From positions 248,001 through 312,000 of the forward strand of contig JACDOX010000114.1 of assembly GCA_014549065.1 (NCBI GenBank): a stretch of DNA of 64,000 nt, in the 5' to 3' direction. Position numbers and translations under genes: made by a program. Of this stretch, positions 12,424-24,002 are shown piece after piece. Each line of letters starts with the position of its first letter. Within the stretch, counting starts at the first letter, position 1. Source of the DNA: Cardinalis cardinalis. Taxonomy: Eukaryota; Chordata; Aves; Passeriformes; Cardinalidae. The notes beneath the pieces are model-generated. The model worked only from the letters and a program-made list of their open reading frames with translations, was not told the DNA's origin and made no database searches.

Positions 12424-13990
12424 CTTGGATATCTGGTGATTTCCTTTTCAAAAGGGCAAGCGTGACATAAAATTAGCAGTCAGGAGATAGAAACTAAGGA
12501 AAGAGAGCATGATGGAATTTGGAATTTCCTCTGGTTCATTTGGCAAGTTTCAGTCATTAAGTTAAAATAGTTGCAGTTAATTTTGGGTTACTGAAGGAGG
12601 TGGACATTTCATGATGTTCATTCCTCCCTGATCTGCTTCTTTACTTCTGAGATAATTAATCTCTCTCTTGTTGGTTAGGAAAAAGATGAAAACCTTGTAG
12701 TTCAGGTATACAGTTTTGACTTTTTCTATCCACTTTGTCACATCCCTTACAATAAGGCCAAAATAAGGGATTTTACTGTCAAAATAAGGACAAAAAAAGA
12801 GGAAGACCAAATAGAGCAAAATTAATTAATTCAACTTCTGAATTAATTAATTAATTAAAAACTACTGTGATGCTGATTATTTCTTAACAGTTCAACTACA
12901 GTCACTGAATGTAGTACTAATAGAAGTAAGATTCATGTGTCTGTAGACAGTTTTGGAAATATAACTAATGCTAGTGTTTACTTAATATTAATTGGCATTA
13001 CCAAGTGGTCAATGGTTGGAAAGGACTTGAAAGAAAATGGTAACACACCCCTTCACTGGACTAAAGGGGCAAGGACCCTCCTTCTCCAAAGATATTANGT
13101 GGCTGTGGCTGCCAGCTCCAGGGGTGCTGGAGAAGCCCTCAAGGGGATACAGACATGACACCTGTGACCCNCAGGCCAAGTCACAGCTGCCCCTAAAGCA
13201 GAGGTCTTTGTTATCCTAAATGCNTGTCCAGATCTTTCCTGATGCAACACAGTGCATTACTATCCTCAGATGTCTCTGGCCTGAATCTTGANCAAACAAA
13301 TTCCTTATTAGGGAAAGAGGTATTGCACAGACACATCCATGTGATGTATTGNAAAAATGGTTGCCAGAGCCTTAGAAATAAATGTGAGAAGAAACAGCTG
13401 ACAGTTCAAAACTGAATTGCAAATCTTGTAGCCCTGCAAAGTTACAAATATACAAATCTTATTACACATCTCCTGAGTGACTACATTAAGGTGATTCATG
13501 AAGATACAGAAAATTCATCCCNGTCAGCTGGGGCCAAGAAGGACAACTTGCCCAGGAACAGCCTATTATGCCTGTTCTTAGTACTTTTAAAATGATAGCT
13601 GACATTTATTTCTNAGATGTTATAACACACAAGGGAAGATAACATTCTCTGCTACTACTGAGCTGTTAACNCCTGCATTCAATAATCATTTGCATATCTC
13701 CTCTTTAATTCAAGGATTTAGATTCCCTTTATAAATATTTACCAATTAAGCAGCTCAACAAACTAAGCAGTGGGAACATATTGTTATATTTTACGGTTGT
13801 GCAAAGAGTACTGGTAAATTAAAGGATTTATCCATAGTTTTATCAAAGGTCAAAAGAAAGTGAAGTGTCAGGACTTGGGTGTTTAGCTGTNTACAGGCTT
13901 CAGTCAGTCCATTTTTTACATGCATATTTCTCTGTGAGTGATATACTTCTCAAAACTGAAAAGNCATTTTTCAGGTCAAGACTTACATGC
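12424..13990. other. Unique AT-rich sequence with an N-rich patch
   Basis: It contains an (AATT)n-type repeat, listed separately, and a somewhat GC-richer patch at 13040-13200 with no recognised identity. Single N characters are more frequent from about 13100 to 14360 than in the preceding 12 kb. No gene is supported; short open frames at 12937-13219 overlap each other in different frames. Confidence 0.5.
12821..12862 (+). repeat. AATT-rich simple repeat
   Basis: ATTAATTAATT, then an eight-base interruption, then four further AATT units. This is a short, interrupted tetranucleotide repeat with palindromic units and no sign of belonging to a larger element. Confidence 0.75.
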
Positions 13991-14285
13991 TCATAGAATT
14001 TTTTAATAGAGNGATGTGGCTATTTTGACCCTCTAGTCTGACCTCTTGTGGAATACAGAGGGTTTCCATAGTTCTTGCTTCACCAGAGTCTGTTANGAAN
14101 TACAATATTTCAGGATGAAAATAAAAACAAAAATAAAAAATTACAACTCCCTCAAAACTCAGTGATCCTTTGAAGGTTCTGTCAATGGAGAATCCACTAC
14201 ACCCCTGCTAGAGTTGAGGCACCATTACTTTAGGACCATTACTGTCAAAGCATTTGCCTTGTTTTCCTTTAACTTCTATTTCTAA
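13991..14285 (-). mobile_element. Ancient CR1-like LINE 3' fragment
   Basis: The plus strand starts with TCATAGAATTTTTTA and passes through TCTAGTCTGACCTCTTGTG near 14033-14051. After an A-rich interruption at about 14117-14142, it continues with ATGGAGAATCCACTACACC near 14185-14203 and ATTACTGTCAAAG near 14238-14250. These blocks occur in the same order in the reverse complement of older CR1 3' ends that I remember from amniote genomes. Divergence is much greater than in the other CR1 copies in this window, so the insertion is old. An unrelated origin is unlikely given four ordered matches. Confidence 0.6.
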
Positions 14286-16999
14286 ACATTATCTGTTTCT
14301 TTANCAACAAAATTAATTTCACAGGTTTAAAGTTCCTGAATGTTGTAACTGATACTGAACTNACCTGCAAATTTTTTTCCCTAGAATATTGATAAGTATT
14401 TATTTTTATGTCTGTGNATATTTTAATTATATTTACAAATATCTGATCTTCTTATTAAATCATATTAAATTCTGACACAGATCTGTTGGGTACGATATGT
14501 TAAGGTAAACAGGGTGGATATTTCCTTTGACATTTGCTTATATAATTTATTGTCCTTCTGTTAATGAATCTTGAGACAAAGATTACAGATGTTGATTCTC
14601 TTTCTCAGAGTTAGTCATAGATTTGGATATTTTGTCAAATATTCNAAAGCTTTTATAGTTCTCTCACCTCAGATCAACATTGTCAGGATTGAGTTTTTCT
14701 TCAGTGAAGACATTTGAGCAGTTAATTCTCATTTTTAAAAATTAAATGTCTTCTTATTTGTGTCTTGTTATTATTTTTCCCATGAGGCTCTTAACTAGGA
14801 CTCAGTGAACAGTGAAAAAAAAGCATCAATTGCAAATTNTCCTGTCCTGCAATGTCTCGTGTTTCCTTCTGAGAATGTTACAATGCAAATATTTGAGGAA
14901 AAGAGATGTTGAGATGAGCNATTCAAGACAAGCAAGATTTCGGCTGTGAATCTTGGAATTTAGAATTGGTATGATGGNAAGCTGCATAAGCANTGTGCTT
15001 TGGACAGTAGCATGAGCTAGAAATAATACCAGTGAACAAATTTGGATGTTGTTAAAGGATGTTCATGATTCACAGCTGACAGCTAAGTGAAATACACATT
15101 ATAGTGAAATTTTGTGTTCAGTAGTGCTACTTAATCTGATTCAAATTTAAAGCCCAAGTGCTGATATAGCTGCATGTATGAAATATGTTTGTGACATTGC
15201 TCTGTTTATTGCTAAAAACAACAGTAAAGTAGTCAAAAGTCATAGAAGAAATACTAAATTACAGATCATTTTCTGCTGCTTGTCTGTGCTTACTTGCTGC
15301 AGTNGTGTCTGGGTATTGCCAGTGAGTATGTTAAAATACAGAGAAGGTAGAGCACACCTATGGAGGGAATAACTGATTTAGGTTATATGCTCTTAGTGGA
15401 TCCTCTAATGTCTATAAGAGTCTGGTTTATTATTATTATTACTATTTTGTATTTTAATAATCATGACNACCTGGACATATATTAGAGAGGACAGCCTATC
15501 TTTTTCTGTGCTGTTAACAGGGATGAGGATCGGCACTTAACTCTCTCATTTGAGAAATTCAAAATTGCTTAGGATGATTAATTTGTTTTTACAACACAGC
15601 TGTTTCATAGGATGAGATGATTCCTTGCATTTTATGAGAAAGGAAATGTATTTGGTTAGATAGCTGTTGACACAGTACAGTACATGTGGACTCATCCACA
15701 CTTTTCTTTGTGCAAACTCCAAGTTCAAACATTTTCCCTCATACTGCTTATAAAATAAAATGGCCCAGGACAAATTATTACATTAGCTGTTGTTATGTTA
15801 GATTATAAGATAAATGATCTTGAAAGAGCTGTGATCCTAAAATAAATGTGATTCAAAACAACAACAGTGACANGGACACTTCTGTTCAGGCATTCCTAAA
15901 TGAATCTAATGCTTCTCTGAATAGAAGAGATTGCCTGGAAGTGTACACTCTCTTCTCCTTTCAATCTTCTCCTTTGNGCTTTAATGCATTTTTAATATGC
16001 AGTGGTTGTTATGTGGTTTCTGTGGCTGCACAAGGGTTTTGCCAAGAAACTGGCTATGTTCTATGTGACTGATTTATGGATGAGTGTTGAACTGCATCTG
16101 GTTTTTCAGTTTTACCACCTGTTTGAGTTTGAAGTCAGTTTTTTCAGCCNGGGGATACAGAAGGACAGAGGTCAAACTTCTTATGCAGCACGCTGCAAAG
16201 GTTAGAACACAGACACCCCCTCCAAGGTACATTTCGCTGTCTGAANAACCTGGCAGTGTTCTGCAGCCACAGCATCCAGCAGAAAAGCTCAGAGAGACTC
16301 ATATAGCTGAGTAATGGTAGAAGACCCAAATTTATTTTTTTTNCAATGGAGAATTCAGGTATTTTCTGCAGCATCTCCTCCAAGAGCTACACGGAACAGC
16401 CTGAAAAAACTCAGTTTAGATCTGTAAAGACATATGGAGATTGAAAAGTGTTTATGGAAGTTAATTTTATGAAGATTATGGCTATGTTTCACAGATAGGC
16501 CATGTAAACAGGTGCAAAAGTCAAGAACGGAATTGCCAGAGTGGTAACAACAGCTCTAAGCGCATAGTGCATTTATCCAGGACATACAGAGATATCTATT
16601 ACAGAGTGAGGTTCCCATCTCCTTTTCCCAGTCTATTTTCAAAGAAGGTTAATATCTCCAACCAAGACATTCTGGGATTCATAGAATGGAGTTACACCAT
16701 GAATTAGCTGATACACAGGAGAGAAGAGAAAAAAATTACCAAAAGGATGGAATAACATGTAGTGGAAGTGGTGAGCTAGAAACATTAATGAAANATAGGA
16801 GTTTTGGATGAAGTAAACTTAAGTGGAAAGTGGAAAGGGACAAGATAAATATTACTTTCCAGGGAATTTTAATCTTCACTAAAACACTGAGGTTTTTTCT
16901 GTGGCATTGGACAAATTATTCAGCTGTTTTCTTATATCCTCATTGATGAACTGGCAAAAAAGAGCAATGAAATGCCTGTAATTCCCTCTCTAAAGAAGG
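14286..16999. other. Unique AT-rich non-coding sequence
   Basis: No gene, RNA or repeat recognised. Open frames at 15178-15372, 15848-16072 and 16002-16383 are short, overlap in several frames and are interrupted by ambiguous bases. The boundary of the preceding CR1-like fragment is uncertain, so a little more of it could extend into this stretch. Confidence 0.55.
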
Positions 17000-18262
17000 T
17001 AACAGTATCTGCTAAGTGTTTGGGGGACACACTGGGATTGCAGTAGCTGCAGCTGTGGGTCCAAGGGAATGTCCTCATGGCAAGCAGCCTCTGTCACTTC
17101 CCATGGTGTCTGCAGGGTTAAGTGCAGAAGAGGTACTTGGNGCTGGCCCTTGAGCGAAAGTCAGCCCTGCTCACAGCAGGACTGGGTGTGTGCACCCTGG
17201 GGGACATGATGCCTCAGAGACTTCAGCAGCATATTGTGGGTCAAGATGGCCCAAAATATTTCAAGGATAACCTTTGCTGGTGGATTTCTATTTAAACACN
17301 TGTCTTCTGGTGAAATGCAGAGGGGGAAAGCCAACCACATTCTGCTAGGGAGCCCAATAAAAACTTCTCTGGCACTAGCTTGTTCGGTCTATCACCCTAA
17401 CCTTCCTGTGAGCCTGTCCTTCCCTGCTGAGGGAACANCACCCATGAGCCCTGCTTCAGCTCTAGGAATGGCAGGCAACAGAGCCAGGGACAGCAGCACG
17501 CATTCAGAGCTTCCAATTCAGCAGTGCCTCGTGCCTGACTGTTCCCACTGGAGCCTCCCAGCAAATGGGGCTGCTCCAGGACAAGGCTCCTGCCCAGTCC
17601 TGGGCCCACCCCAAGGGCTGTGCACAAAGGGGAGCCCTGTTGCAGATGGCAGGGGTTTGGATCTGCTAGGACCACAATGAGCCCCCAGAGCCCTCAGCAG
17701 AACATGGCTGGGCACTCAGGAATGGCCTCTGCAATGAGCAGGTGGCTGAGCTGGGGATGCCCAATGGCTGGCACACAGTCAGCNCCAGCTAGGAGGGGAT
17801 GGGCTCTTTTAAGGAAAAATGTCTTGGATAGAGGTGAGCATAGTGCCTAGCCTTGCTCCTTCTCCTGCAGTGTGTGATTTTGGCTCCTGCTGGTGCATGT
17901 GAGAGTTGCTGTGTACCAATGGGTGCNTGGAGCCAGTCAGGCGCAGCAAATCTGGTGCTCAGTCTGTGACAGCTGGAGCTCTTTGGCTGCAAAGNGGGCT
18001 TCAAGATCCCTTTGGCAGTGAAAATGGGACCTTCCTTGCTGGCAGAGTGTTGAGCATCTCGGGGTTTTTTTAACATAATAGGTGAGGATTGTATGGATAA
18101 CTTGTTTGGATCCAGATCTCCAGACTGCACTTGAAAAGCAGGACTGCATCTGTTGTGCTGTGACCTCTCACACTGCTCTTGTAAAATGGGCACAGCAGAT
18201 CCCCTTGGGGATGGATGCAGGCTCATGCTGGAAGCAGAATGGGTGACTGTATTTTGAAGCAA
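17000..18262. other. GC-rich block of unknown origin
   Basis: This 1.2 kb stands out by eye as clearly richer in G and C than its surroundings. It holds several of the longer open frames (148 codons at 17234-17680 plus, 157 codons at 17789-18262 minus), which is expected because stop codons are AT-rich. It contains a polyadenylation-type AATAAA at 17356-17361 and a strong acceptor-like CCTTCTCCTGCAG ending at 17870, but all three frames downstream of that acceptor stop quickly. It could be an unrecognised old LTR, a non-coding RNA exon cluster or a regulatory island. I see no domain in any frame. Confidence 0.4.
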
Positions 18263-21200
18263 ACTTTTAAAGAGAGTTGTGAGCTTTTTTACAGCTCAAT
18301 AACCATATTGAGAGGCTTGTTAAAATAATAACAGCACATTTGTTAATAATTAATCACTGGCATTAATAGAGGCCTTTTCAGCCAAAGATGCTGAAGTTCT
18401 TTCCAAATTTCACTGACCAAAATTGCCAACAGTAAGGATTGCCAAAATTGCCTAATCCATCATCATGCCTTGCCAGCCCTGACAGCTATTGAATTGTTCA
18501 CCACATAGCAACGACTAAGTAGCTATCAGATTGGTGCAGAAAGCAAGGAGTTTGCTGTATGTCCAAGGAAAGGTCAAAAAGAAGTTGGTGGAGGGGCATA
18601 GGTATCACTCCAAGAGGGACTTGGTCATGTAATAGCATCCTCACCTTTTATTTGNGTTCACTCATGGATCTCAATTCACAAGCTGTGATTTTAGAGGCCA
18701 CCTGAGTTAGATGGTCCCTGCTAGCACAGTGGTGCAGAAAGATGTGATGTGTCCAGAACTACCATTGTCGTAATTTCCTGCTGAAGGTTGGCATTCACAC
18801 NAGCCCTGAGAATCCTTTGGATTCTTTCTGGTGTTTAAAGGCATTGGTCGCAATGATAAAACAAAGCCTTGACCTACACCCTGAATATTTAATTTCAGCT
18901 CTGTTCTCTGATTTTATTGCCTATTTCTCACAGCCTAAATTGTCTTATACTGATCTCTGTTGACTGTGGAACAAGGCCAGATGTCCAATTTATGTGCTTC
19001 AGTTAAATACCTAAGAGGTAGTTGATAAAAATCCAGCCAAAATGCTTGTGAGTTTTTTATTGCATCTGTCTGCCTTAGTGATGTTACACCTGTTTGCATC
19101 TGAANATATCTGCAGCCTCTCCATATTTAATACAGGAAATTTTTCCTCATTATGAAATATCTCTTGAGAGTCCATTGCTAATGAAATTGCTTCATATTTA
19201 TTTTTGAAGTTGTATATAAACAACTAGCATTATTAGGATACAATTACCAGAGAGTAATCACAGAATTACTGTAAACATAGTCTTCAAAACATACTGCAAA
19301 TTAATATTCATGCATTTCTTAATCTGCCATTTGGAGTAAAAGCATAAATCCAATCTAGACTTCATCACAAAGGAATAACATCACCAGGGGAAACTGGGCT
19401 GTTTTGCACTTTAGAGTAATTAAAGGGAAAAGTCCTGTGACTCTTTTCACAGTGCTGGAGGTGCAACTGCTGTGGCCGCTGATGCTCAATTCAGCAGCAC
19501 ATTGTGCCAGCGATAAGGAAGAAAAGAAAAGCAGCATTTAGACATTCCTCTATGCAGAGATATTGCAGCATTCAATCTAATGTGTGCAGCTGACTCCAAC
19601 TATGTTGTTTGACAGCCTGGTATTTGCAGGAAGTCTAAGGTTAAGGATAGCTAAAGGAATATGTTTGCATTCTGCCATTAACAAACAACCATAGGTCTTT
19701 TGTTGTCTAAAGCAGAAAGAAATAAGTGAACTAGTAAAACTAATGTCTCAGAAATCAGTTTGTGCAGCTCATTTATGTTTGCTCTGCTTAGATAATGTTT
19801 TAACACATTCTTCACACAACTGGAAATAGACTAATAATGTAAAATAATGAGAATGATTAAAGAGTGGTGAAGTACTTTCTATTTCATTAATATGATGTTT
19901 GAGGGTAATTTTTAATTACTCATTTTTAGATGTCCAGGAATCAGTTTTGCAAGGGCTATATGACTATAAGCCACAGTTAATAGAAGATGTAAAAATGTAA
20001 CTCTTCCATAACTGAGAAGTAGAAAGTTGAAAATTTAGAATTTAAATTGAGATGNGTGAAACTAGGAGTCACTTTTGAAAATTTAACTTATTCATAGTCA
20101 AATACAAAGAGTGGCAAAGCAGATTTTTGTGACGCTACTNAAAGTTTTGAGAGTTTAGAACAAACAGGAGAAGAAAACAGTGATCATTCTGCTTTTTAAA
20201 ATGATGTTGCTCTAAGTGTTGTCGTTGCTCTAAGTGTTGTCATTGCTCTGATGTGCCCATTTCCGCAGAGGTTGAAGTATTTAAGGAAAGCCACAGTGGA
20301 TGACAAGCTATTCAGGACCAAAGATATTTCAGGACAAAAGTTTAGTTTCCACAAGACAATAATTGTAAGGACTCATTTGTTAGTGAGGCCTGAGTGTGCA
20401 GTTATGTGGTGACAGGCCACAAGATGTGCTGACACATGTGACCATGATGTACCATGCTCCCAAACTCCCTGGGTACTGCAGGCTGTGCACACTCTTGTAC
20501 TTCCAAATCCTACATTTATTTCTCTTACAGACAAGAAAAAAATTGTGTTGTTGAACAGATGCTAAGAAGATGTGAATATGTTGCTTTGTTTCTCTTTTAC
20601 TTACTTGCTTTCTCATTACATTGTGTCATACTACACGGGACACAGCGTTGCCTTGTGGTCAGGGAATGCGTTTGAAAGAATAAGTGTCATTTTTACAGAA
20701 ATGCTAACAAAATTCAATGCAATTATGACAAAGCCCTTTTTTCTTNCTGCCCACAAAAGACAGCATTCTTCCATTTCTTATTACTTCTGCCTGTCTCTTA
20801 ATCTAAGCCNAACAAATGAGGCAGAACATTTCCACAGAATAATGTCTCCTTACGTAGATAAGGCTTCCAGTTAGGAACACTTTAATAGAGTTCAGATTTA
20901 AGAGAAAAAGAATAGAGATTAAGCAAGTAAGACTAATACATATTTTCCAAACATATGCAGCAGAATGATGCTGCATATAAGATAGTAAGAAGTGGAAGGA
21001 ATTTTCAGGTACCAAGAGCTGTACAAGGGGTGGGTTCTTGCTGCAGTAATTGTGAAGGGGCAAAAAACCCAGGAAATCTGATCAAAAAACTATTTTGGTT
21101 ACCAAGGTCACAGAAACCATCATGGACCACATTTCTGAAATATCCAGTGAAAGGGTGAAATTGGTTAACAGAGAGTTGGAGGCATTAAGGAGAAGAAGGG

Positions 21201-23963
21201 CAGATTATTGGCCTATGATGCTAATAAAAAAGTGATATGTGGCTTTTCATTAACTTGTGTTTCTTTATGCAAATCCTTTGGGGATACTTTATGCTTGATG
21301 ATATAGAATTTTATCCTTTTTATCTCTAAAGGTGTGGTCANAAAGGTTCTATAGCTTATGTGGCTGAGATAGCTTAAATGTGAATTATGAAAAAAACAGA
21401 TAACACAGGAAAGATAAAAAACTCACGAGTAATGGAATACAACAANCAGCTGACAAAGTTTAATGAGAAATGTTTCTTTTGAAGCACAGCATGGTAACAA
21501 GAAAGGATACAGTAAAGAGAGGGGAAAAAATTTATGAAANGACATTATCCTTTTAAACCTTGTCATTGTGCGAGAGTTGAGGAGAGTGGATATGTTTAGA
21601 AAATCCCTGAAATCTGTCATGGAATCTCTGCACTGCATGTGGCAACAATCAAGGATTTTCCTCTAGGACATAGATTGAAATTTNTACATTAACTTCTTGC
21701 TGGACTAAAGACTTAGTTTAATACTTATTTCCTGTCTGCATCTGAAAAAATGCAGTGCTGGGTACTTGANGAAGGATAAAAATGGTAATTGAAATTTAAA
21801 TTTTAGTCCCCCAATGGGAAAGGTATACATCTATATGTAGAAGAACAAGAAGAGAACTAAAAATCTAGGGGTAACAGGGTAACATTCAGAAAAGAAATCA
21901 AAGGAAAATGCCTAACTGATTCTTGATTGTTCTGTTATTCTTGCTATATTTATGTTCTATGTGTTTATTCTATTGAATAAGGAAGAACGTTGTAAAAATA
22001 TTTGTGNTTTTTTCCCTTCAAAAACGCATGTGATAATGTATTATCTGCGCCCAAAAGTCACAAAACGTTGGAATATTCAATGTAACTNTTAGGAAGATAC
22101 AGCTATCTGATAGCTCTGACACTGCATGNATTTTCCCTTTTATTTCTTGGTAAGGCTATTAGAAAAATTGACCAGTTGATGCAAATTCATGTTGTATANG
22201 CTGATGATTTCATTGCAGAAGATGTGCTGCAATGACTGAGATTTGTTGGGAAGAGGAAACAAATGGGATTTAGTANAGTGAATGAAGAAAAATTGGTTAT
22301 GGTTGTCAGGCAACAGAAATGGTCTGGATGAGTATACACAGAAGCTGACAATCACAAATATCAAAGGACCATAGAAAAGAGTGGGAATGAAGGAGAGGGT
22401 AGGGACTTAAGCACAAAATACATATAAAGGGTAAAAGTAAAGGCAATTTAGTTAACCCATATTCAAAGATAGGTTAAGAATTTAGGACAGTGGGAAGGAA
22501 AAAAGCTCCANGTCTCAGAAGAGATTGTTCTGATGGTGTTTGACCTGACACCATACATTGAGAAAATGAGGGAATTATAAACATCTCTGAGGAAATTGCC
22601 ACTGGAGGGGAGAAATACTCCATTGTTCAAAGACTGTGCCCCAACACCTATATTGTTTCAAAAACTGGATTGAGTGGATTAGTGTCCCATTGAAATAACA
22701 TGAAGTATTTACAGAGGGAATCTCTACCCTGTGACAAAGGGCACCAGTCTCTGGTTCTAAGGAAATGATAGGAAAAAGGAGCTTTTGTGGAGAATATAAA
22801 ACTTGTTATGAGAGATACCAGAGCCTTAGTTAGATGGAGCACATATCACAATGAATAATTCTGTGCTATAAAGGTGATNGTGATTCAGAAATATTTTCTT
22901 CCCAAGTTTCTGTGATTGTGTGACAGAGCTTTGATTCTTGATTTATAGCATTTAATTTGTAACACTCACTTTCAGAAAGCATGAGATTTCAATGTTTCTG
23001 TCCCTTGTTCACTGGTTGCATGGAAAGTAGCAGCAGAAGATGGCAGCAGAGATTGCCGACTCCATCTCATTTCTTTATATGTGCAGCAGGGTACGGATGC
23101 TTGGTGAAAGAACACAGGGTGAACTTTCCTTAAAAAATATACTGATTTAGATCTGGGAAGATAAATTCCTTAACTCTAAGAACACATTCATCAGTTCGGT
23201 TTTTTTTATGGAAATGATGTGGGAGTTATGAAAGAAAAAACCATACTCCTTGTATCTTTCCATATGTCCTAATGGCAACACTTGCAAGCAGATGAAATAG
23301 TCCTTGCAAAAGATCAGGGACACATTCCCTTTACATGGTCCNCCTGCCTTAGCAATAACTCATCAGAGGCAGGTGCCCTACATTCTGTATAAAAATATAA
23401 TAAATTGAGAATTAAGAAGAAGTACTGAAAAATTTCATACAAAGCTGCTTAAATTTCAACAGGTGACTCAAAGAACAAATAAGGCCAAAACTATTATTTG
23501 TCTAATAGCAAGCCAAAGATCTGCCTGTAGGTTATCCTGACCCTCTGATCACAGGCAGTGCTTGGAGNTGTAAGCTTAAGCATGTAGGAAGAGTGAGGTA
23601 CTTCAGTGGATCAACTTGTAGATAAAGTTGTAAACCAAAGACTTTTGGATACTCAACTTCCTTCTCATATCACAGAGAGACACACACCCTCAGACTCTGT
23701 CAGTGCTATCTGGCTAATCCTGCCTCAGGGAAAGCCAGAGGATCNTTCCTCAGAGGCAGGGGAATACCAAGATGGATATATTTACAAAGGATGGAGAAGC
23801 AGTGTCGCTGCTGCCTTGCTGCCTAAAGTGTATTTGAAGCAGCTGTCTTGGCTGCTGTAAATTAATGTTTTTGTATTTTTGCCTGGGCATAAGGAAGCTC
23901 ACTTGAAATCTGTCTGTGCTTCTGCTGCTTTTCTAATAGCTATAGGAGAGTCAAGATGCTCTT
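18263..23963. other. Unique AT-rich non-coding sequence
   Basis: No gene or interspersed repeat recognised. The first 100 bases (18290-18400) are AT-rich with TTAATAATTAATCA and similar homeodomain-like words directly next to the GC-rich block. A short tandem repeat at 20207-20250 is listed separately. Open frames around 20454-21158 overlap on both strands and have no domain. Confidence 0.55.
20207..20250 (+). repeat. 18-bp tandem repeat, about 2.4 copies
   Basis: The unit TTGCTCTAAGTGTTGTCG at 20207-20224 is followed by a copy differing only in the last base at 20225-20242, and then by the first seven bases of a third copy. This is a young minisatellite-like duplication. Confidence 0.85.
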
Positions 23964-24002
23964 GTTTTTTTGTTTTTGTTTTTGTTTTTTTGGTTTTTTT
24001 TT
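23964..24002 (+). repeat. T-rich simple repeat (GTTTTT-like)
   Basis: Runs of five to nine T separated by single or double G. The preceding sequence shows no SINE or LINE body, so this is probably not a reverse-oriented poly(A) tail of a recognised element, although a diverged element cannot be excluded. Confidence 0.8.

Noticed and set aside
17858..18082. A strong acceptor-like site ending at 17870 and a donor-like AG|GTGAGG near 18081 that would frame a 211-base exon.
   Set aside because: All three frames between them contain stop codons, so it is not coding. A non-coding exon remains possible and is covered by the GC-rich block entry.
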